A stretch of DNA of 64,000 nucleotides, taken from positions 88,570 through 152,569 of the forward strand of contig PABI01000060.1 of the NCBI GenBank assembly GCA_002699125.1, written 5' to 3'. Below the pieces are notes generated by a model. The model was given only the letters and a program-made list of their open reading frames with translations. It made no database searches and was not told the origin of the DNA. The DNA is from Anaerolineaceae bacterium. GTDB lineage: Bacteria > Chloroflexota > Anaerolineae > Promineifilales > Promineifilaceae. Both the position numbers and the translations under genes were made by a program. Positions 60,673 to 64,000 of this stretch are shown here, piece by piece (position 1 is the first letter of the stretch; every line of letters starts with the position of its first letter).

Positions 60673-60779
60673 TCATCACCCTCTTTACTGCCCGGAGAAT
60701 AGAACGCTGATGACGCTGATAAACCTGATTTTCCTGATCCATGATTAAATCAGGCAAATCAGGCAAATCTGCGTTCCAT

Positions 60780-62999
60780 TTACCGTTCATCGTCAGCTAC
60801 CTTTCTCACGCGCACGGCACACACTTTATACTCCGGAATTTTGGAGATAGGGTCCTGTGCCGAAATGGTGAGCTGGTTGGCCGATTTGCGTCCGGGCCAG
60901 TGGTAAGGAATGAAGATGGTGTCCGGACGGATGGTTCTGACCACCAGCGCTTGCAGGGTGGTGCTGCCGCGGCGGGATTCGGCCGTCACCCAGTCGCCAT
61001 CGTTTACCCCCAACTTTTCTGCCAGTGTCGGGTGCATCTCGATGCGCGGTTCCGGGTAGTTGTCCACCAACGGGCCAATGCGCCGCGTTTGCGTGCCAGA
61101 CAAAAACTGGCTGACCACGCGGCCGGTTGTCAGGATGAGCGGGTACTCGTCGTCCACATCTTCGGTGGGCGGCGTGTAAGGGGCAACGTTGAAGCGGGCT
61201 TTGCCGTCAGGAAAGTAGAATGGCCCTTTGCCCTGGGCTACCGGGTTCCATGATTCCGGCTCAAAAAGGCGCGGCGTGCCCGTGTGTTCCGCATCAGGAC
61301 AGGGCCAGAAAACGCCGTTTTGCGCTTCAAGTTTCTCGTAGGTGATGCCGGAATAGTCGGCTACACCTCCTTTTGATGCCTGCCCCAATTCGGCAAACAT
61401 CTCGGCCGGGCTGTTAAACGTCAACCCTTTTTCCCGTCCAAGCGCTTTAGCAATATCCTGGATGATGACCCAATCTTCGCGAGCCTCGCCGGGGCAGTCT
61501 ACGGCCTTGTTAATTTTGATGACGCGCCCTTCGGCTGTGGTCACTGTGCCTTCGTCTTCTTCGTGCAGCGAGCCGGGCAGGACAATATCAGCGTAGCGGG
61601 CGGTTTCGTTAAGGAAGAAGTCGATGGCCACGTAGAAATCTAGCTTTTCCAGCTGGGCGCGCACAAAATTATTGTCCGGCAGGGAAACCAGCGGGTTAAA
61701 GCAGATGGAGAGCAATCCCTTGATTTCGCCCTGGTCAACTTTGCGGAAAATCTCGTAGGCATCAACGCCGGGTTGGGGCAGATCGTCTGGATTCATGTCC
61801 CAGATGCCAGCGACGTAAGCGCGGTGTTCGGGGTTGCCCAGATCGCGCGCGCCAGGAAGCTGATCGCACTTTTGGCCGTGTTCGCGGCCGCCCTGGCCGT
61901 TGCCCTGGCCGGTGATGGTGGCGTAACCGCAGTTCTCGCGGCCAATGCGCCCTGAGGCCAAGACGATGTTGATCGCCCCCATCACGTTCTGCACGCCGTG
62001 GCTGTGGTGCTCGATGCCGCGAGCGTGCATGAGGAAGCTGGTGCTGGCCATGCCCCACCATTCGGCCGCCTGCCGGATGCCTTTTTCAGCGATGCCGGTG
62101 ACTACGGCCGTTTTTTGCGGCGTCCACTGCTGCACATGCTCAGCAACGGCGTCAAAGCCGACGGTGTGGTTGTCAATGAAGTCGTGATCGAGCCAGTCGT
62201 TTTCGATCATCAGATGCAGGATGCCGTTGAAGAGGGCGATGTCCCGCCCTGGCTTGATGGGCAGAAACAGGTCGCAGGTACGGGCAATGGGGGTGATGCG
62301 CGGATCAACGACGATGATTTTGGCCCCGTGTTCGCGCGCCTGCCAGACGTAATCGGTGGTGATGGGGGCACACTCAGCCACGTTGGCTCCACTGATCCAG
62401 ATGATCTCGGCACCCAGAATGTCGTTCCAGGGGTTGGCGGCGCGGTCGATGCCAAACGCTTTTTTGTTACCGGCGGCGGCACTAACCATGCAGAGACGGC
62501 CGTTATAATCAATATTCGCCGTACGCAAGCACATGTGGGCAAACTTGCCCATTAGGTACGTTTTTTCTGTGGTCAGGCTGGCACCGCTGAGGAGGGAGAA
62601 GGCATCACGGCCGTATTCCGTCTGGATGCGTTCAATCTCATTGGCCACGCGGCGGATGGCTTGATCGTAATCCATCGCCTTGAAGCCGCCTGAGGCTGAA
62701 GCGTCTCGTTGATAAGCGTGTAGCAGCCTGTCGGGATGAGCGCCTTGCAGGTAGCGCTTGACACCTTTGGGGCATAGCTTGCCTCGGTTGAAGGGAAACT
62801 CGTACCAGGGCTCAAAGCCAATCACTTCATTGTCCTTGACCTTAAGCTGGATGCCACACTGCTGGCCGCAAAAGCAACAATGGGTCTTGACTAACTTATC
62901 CGGCTCGACCCCAGTATCTAACCGCACGCCGCGCGTGTAGGCCAGCGTAGGGCCAAAAGGGTCTTTTGTCGTAATAGATTCAAGGGGAACGTTGGCCAT
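60780..62999 (-). CDS. Molybdopterin oxidoreductase, assimilatory nitrate reductase (NarB/NasA)-like
   Basis: This is a 739-aa protein without a signal peptide. The iron-sulfur motif CCFCGQQCG plus KLCPKG binds one [4Fe-4S] cluster. [11 protein letters not shown] near residue 160 holds the Cys expected to bind molybdenum, as in NapA/NarB nitrate reductases. [20 protein letters not shown] is a conserved cofactor-binding stretch. The C-terminal domain has [20 protein letters not shown]. Its closest relatives by eye are cytoplasmic nitrate reductases; formate dehydrogenase is less likely. The operon supplies the electron carriers. Confidence 0.88.
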   Translation of the reverse strand: MANVPLESITTKDPFGPTLAYTRGVRLDTGVEPDKLVKTHCCFCGQQCGIQLKVKDNEVIGFEPWYEFPFNRGKLCPKGVKRYLQGAHPDRLLHAYQRDASASGGFKAMDYDQAIRRVANEIERIQTEYGRDAFSLLSGASLTTEKTYLMGKFAHMCLRTANIDYNGRLCMVSAAAGNKKAFGIDRAANPWNDILGAEIIWISGANVAECAPITTDYVWQAREHGAKIIVVDPRITPIARTCDLFLPIKPGRDIALFNGILHLMIENDWLDHDFIDNHTVGFDAVAEHVQQWTPQKTAVVTGIAEKGIRQAAEWWGMASTSFLMHARGIEHHSHGVQNVMGAINIVLASGRIGRENCGYATITGQGNGQGGREHGQKCDQLPGARDLGNPEHRAYVAGIWDMNPDDLPQPGVDAYEIFRKVDQGEIKGLLSICFNPLVSLPDNNFVRAQLEKLDFYVAIDFFLNETARYADIVLPGSLHEEDEGTVTTAEGRVIKINKAVDCPGEAREDWVIIQDIAKALGREKGLTFNSPAEMFAELGQASKGGVADYSGITYEKLEAQNGVFWPCPDAEHTGTPRLFEPESWNPVAQGKGPFYFPDGKARFNVAPYTPPTEDVDDEYPLILTTGRVVSQFLSGTQTRRIGPLVDNYPEPRIEMHPTLAEKLGVNDGDWVTAESRRGSTTLQALVVRTIRPDTIFIPYHWPGRKSANQLTISAQDPISKIPEYKVCAVRVRKVADDER

Positions 63000-63004
63000 C
63001 TTCC

Positions 63005-63343
63005 TTAATCTCCTTTTCGATCAGGATTTGGGGCCTCATGCAAGATGGCGAGGAAAACCAGCGGTTCTTCCAACGCTTTTATCGTGTGATTTTCACCGGG
63101 ATCAAACAATATCATCGTGTCAGGACCAATCTTGTGTGCCTGGCCGTCACCGCCGGCAAAGTGGCCTTGCCCCTGCAAAACGACGATGTTTACTGGTGAA
63201 TTGGGGGCGTTGTGTTCCTGTACAGTCTGTCCCGGCTGAAGCGCGAAACGCAAGATACGGCCGTGTTGATCAACATGAAGCGGTTCAGCATTGGGGTTTG
63301 GTTCATTGAAAATAATGTTCTCGTGTACTTTAAATGCTTTCAT
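63005..63343 (-). CDS. Cupin-domain protein
   Basis: This is a 112-aa single-cupin protein, with [23 protein letters not shown] and [11 protein letters not shown] holding the possible metal ligands. GGGAG precedes ATG 63343. It lies five bases upstream of the molybdopterin subunit in the same operon, so it may sense or handle a small molecule linked to nitrate use. The function is not established. Confidence 0.87.
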   Translation of the reverse strand: MKAFKVHENIIFNEPNPNAEPLHVDQHGRILRFALQPGQTVQEHNAPNSPVNIVVLQGQGHFAGGDGQAHKIGPDTMILFDPGENHTIKALEEPLVFLAILHEAPNPDRKGD

Positions 63344-63415
63344 CAGATTTCTCCCTTGATTGGGGTGGGATTGTGGGAAACAATTGCTAACTCATTTTGC
63401 CCAGCGTTAACTTTT

Positions 63416-64000
63416 CTAGGCATGGAAATTGCGAGCGTCTTCGTCGCCCAGCGGGCCTTCGCCCTGGCCTGGATTGACGTAGGTGGGGGTAGGTGGTTTG
63501 GTGTGGGTAGTAACGGCCGTTCCGCCACGTGCCGTTTGCCAAAGCTGGCCCTGTGCCTGGGCTACTGTTGCGCGGCGGCAGGGTGGGCATATCCATTGGT
63601 AATGATCCACGTCGCTGTTAGGAATCTCGTATTTGTAGCCCAATTCTGCTTCAACCTGGATCAGGTCGTTGATGTGCATCAGTGAGGAAAATGGCTGGCC
63701 GCAACGGCGGCAGTGGGCGGCTTCTTCGCGTTCGCCCACTTCTTTGTAAAAACGCACGCCCAATTGGGCCGGACGCTGGAAGATGTGGAAAAATTTGCCA
63801 AACGGCAGCCACAAAAAGGTCACTATCACGGTAATGGCGTGCAAAATGGCAATGAAGTCGTAGGCGTAACCGCGCATCCAGGTATAGCTGGCGGTGAGCA
63901 TCAGGCCAGTGAGGCTGACGGCAAAGAGCAAAAACAGGGGCAAAAAATCTTCCACAAAAAGCTGCAATGCCGCTGCGCCTTCATCCCGCATCCGGCGGCG
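63416..64000 (-). CDS. Membrane protein with zinc ribbon, C-terminal part (runs off the window)
   Basis: The frame is open to base 64000, so only the last 194 residues are seen. Three hydrophobic helices include LHAITVI and [10 protein letters not shown], whose His residues could bind haem b as in NarI-type subunits. A soluble tail has CRRCG and CPPC, a four-Cys zinc ribbon. As the first gene visible of the nitrate-reductase-like operon it may be the quinone-linked membrane subunit. That role is inference. Confidence 0.65.
   Translation of the reverse strand, partial: RRRMRDEGAAALQLFVEDFLPLFLLFAVSLTGLMLTASYTWMRGYAYDFIAILHAITVIVTFLWLPFGKFFHIFQRPAQLGVRFYKEVGEREEAAHCRRCGQPFSSLMHINDLIQVEAELGYKYEIPNSDVDHYQWICPPCRRATVAQAQGQLWQTARGGTAVTTHTKPPTPTYVNPGQGEGPLGDEDARNFHA

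Noticed and set aside
60722..60776. ATCAGGCAAATC repeat as a terminator between ferredoxin and molybdopterin genes
   Set aside because: Pairing is partial and the genes are probably cotranscribed; it is left as a weak intergenic repeat.

Overview
The window looks like chromosome from a Chloroflexota bacterium, most likely Anaerolineae or Ardenticatenia-like. This is inferred from gene content and style, not from a marker-gene search. The supporting signs are a moderate-to-high GC content, many lipoproteins and exported proteins with Thr/Pro-rich linkers after a LxxC lipobox, DUF5107 and DUF5693 proteins, an RNase Y gene beside recX and recA, and NrfD and molybdopterin respiratory modules. No rRNA, CRISPR array, transposase or prophage is visible. 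One initiator-type tRNA-Met is present.

Layout. (1) 1-6.6 kb: DUF5693 protein (cut by the window edge), two PF14907-type nucleotidyltransferase-like proteins, a flippase and an HPr-kinase-like ATPase. Between the two nucleotidyltransferases lie two identical 21-codon ORFs, each with its own ribosome binding site, whose translation matches the spacing of the lasso-peptide leader motif. (2) 6.7-9.8 kb: a Fur-family regulator and a CbiMQO nickel/cobalt ECF importer. (3) 9.9-24.7 kb: mixed genes (prfC, VWA lipoprotein, glycoside hydrolase lipoprotein, greA and usp, ABC-F, APH-like kinase, a decayed PIN-toxin locus, an HsdR_N-like nuclease domain protein, a DUF5107 protein). (4) 24.9-31.3 kb: NarL-type two-component system, then an octaheme cytochrome / four-cluster ferredoxin / NrfD operon with a Cys-rich membrane protein. 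(5) 31.6-38.9 kb: a TPR / AAA+ / zinc-ribbon operon, LysM and Gmad2-like surface proteins, and a beta-propeller lipoprotein. (6) 39-50.3 kb: a long minus-strand run with MBL hydrolase, MATE/ANK-like transporter, CoA-transferase, a second two-component pair, a methyltransferase-GT39 fusion, GT4 and a UPF0104 membrane protein. (7) 50.4-57.9 kb: cupin, aldo/keto reductase, rny, recX, recA, GNAT, membrane protein and pterin dehydratase. (8) 58-64 kb: tRNA-Met, then a nitrate-reductase-like operon (TDT transporter, small membrane protein, Rieske, ferredoxin, molybdopterin subunit, cupin, membrane protein running off the end).

Two patterns cut across the annotation. The palindromic octamer ACGGCCGT occurs about 105 times by eye, against an expectation of one or two, mostly inside genes; it behaves like a highly iterated palindrome. 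Gene ends and gaps carry several families of short inverted repeats built from ~10-nt words (for example GTGAAACGTGA, GCAGATTACACAGATT, AGTGAAAAGTG, GTAATCGGTAATCGG). Many of these probably act as terminators. All positions, counts and pairings were read by eye.
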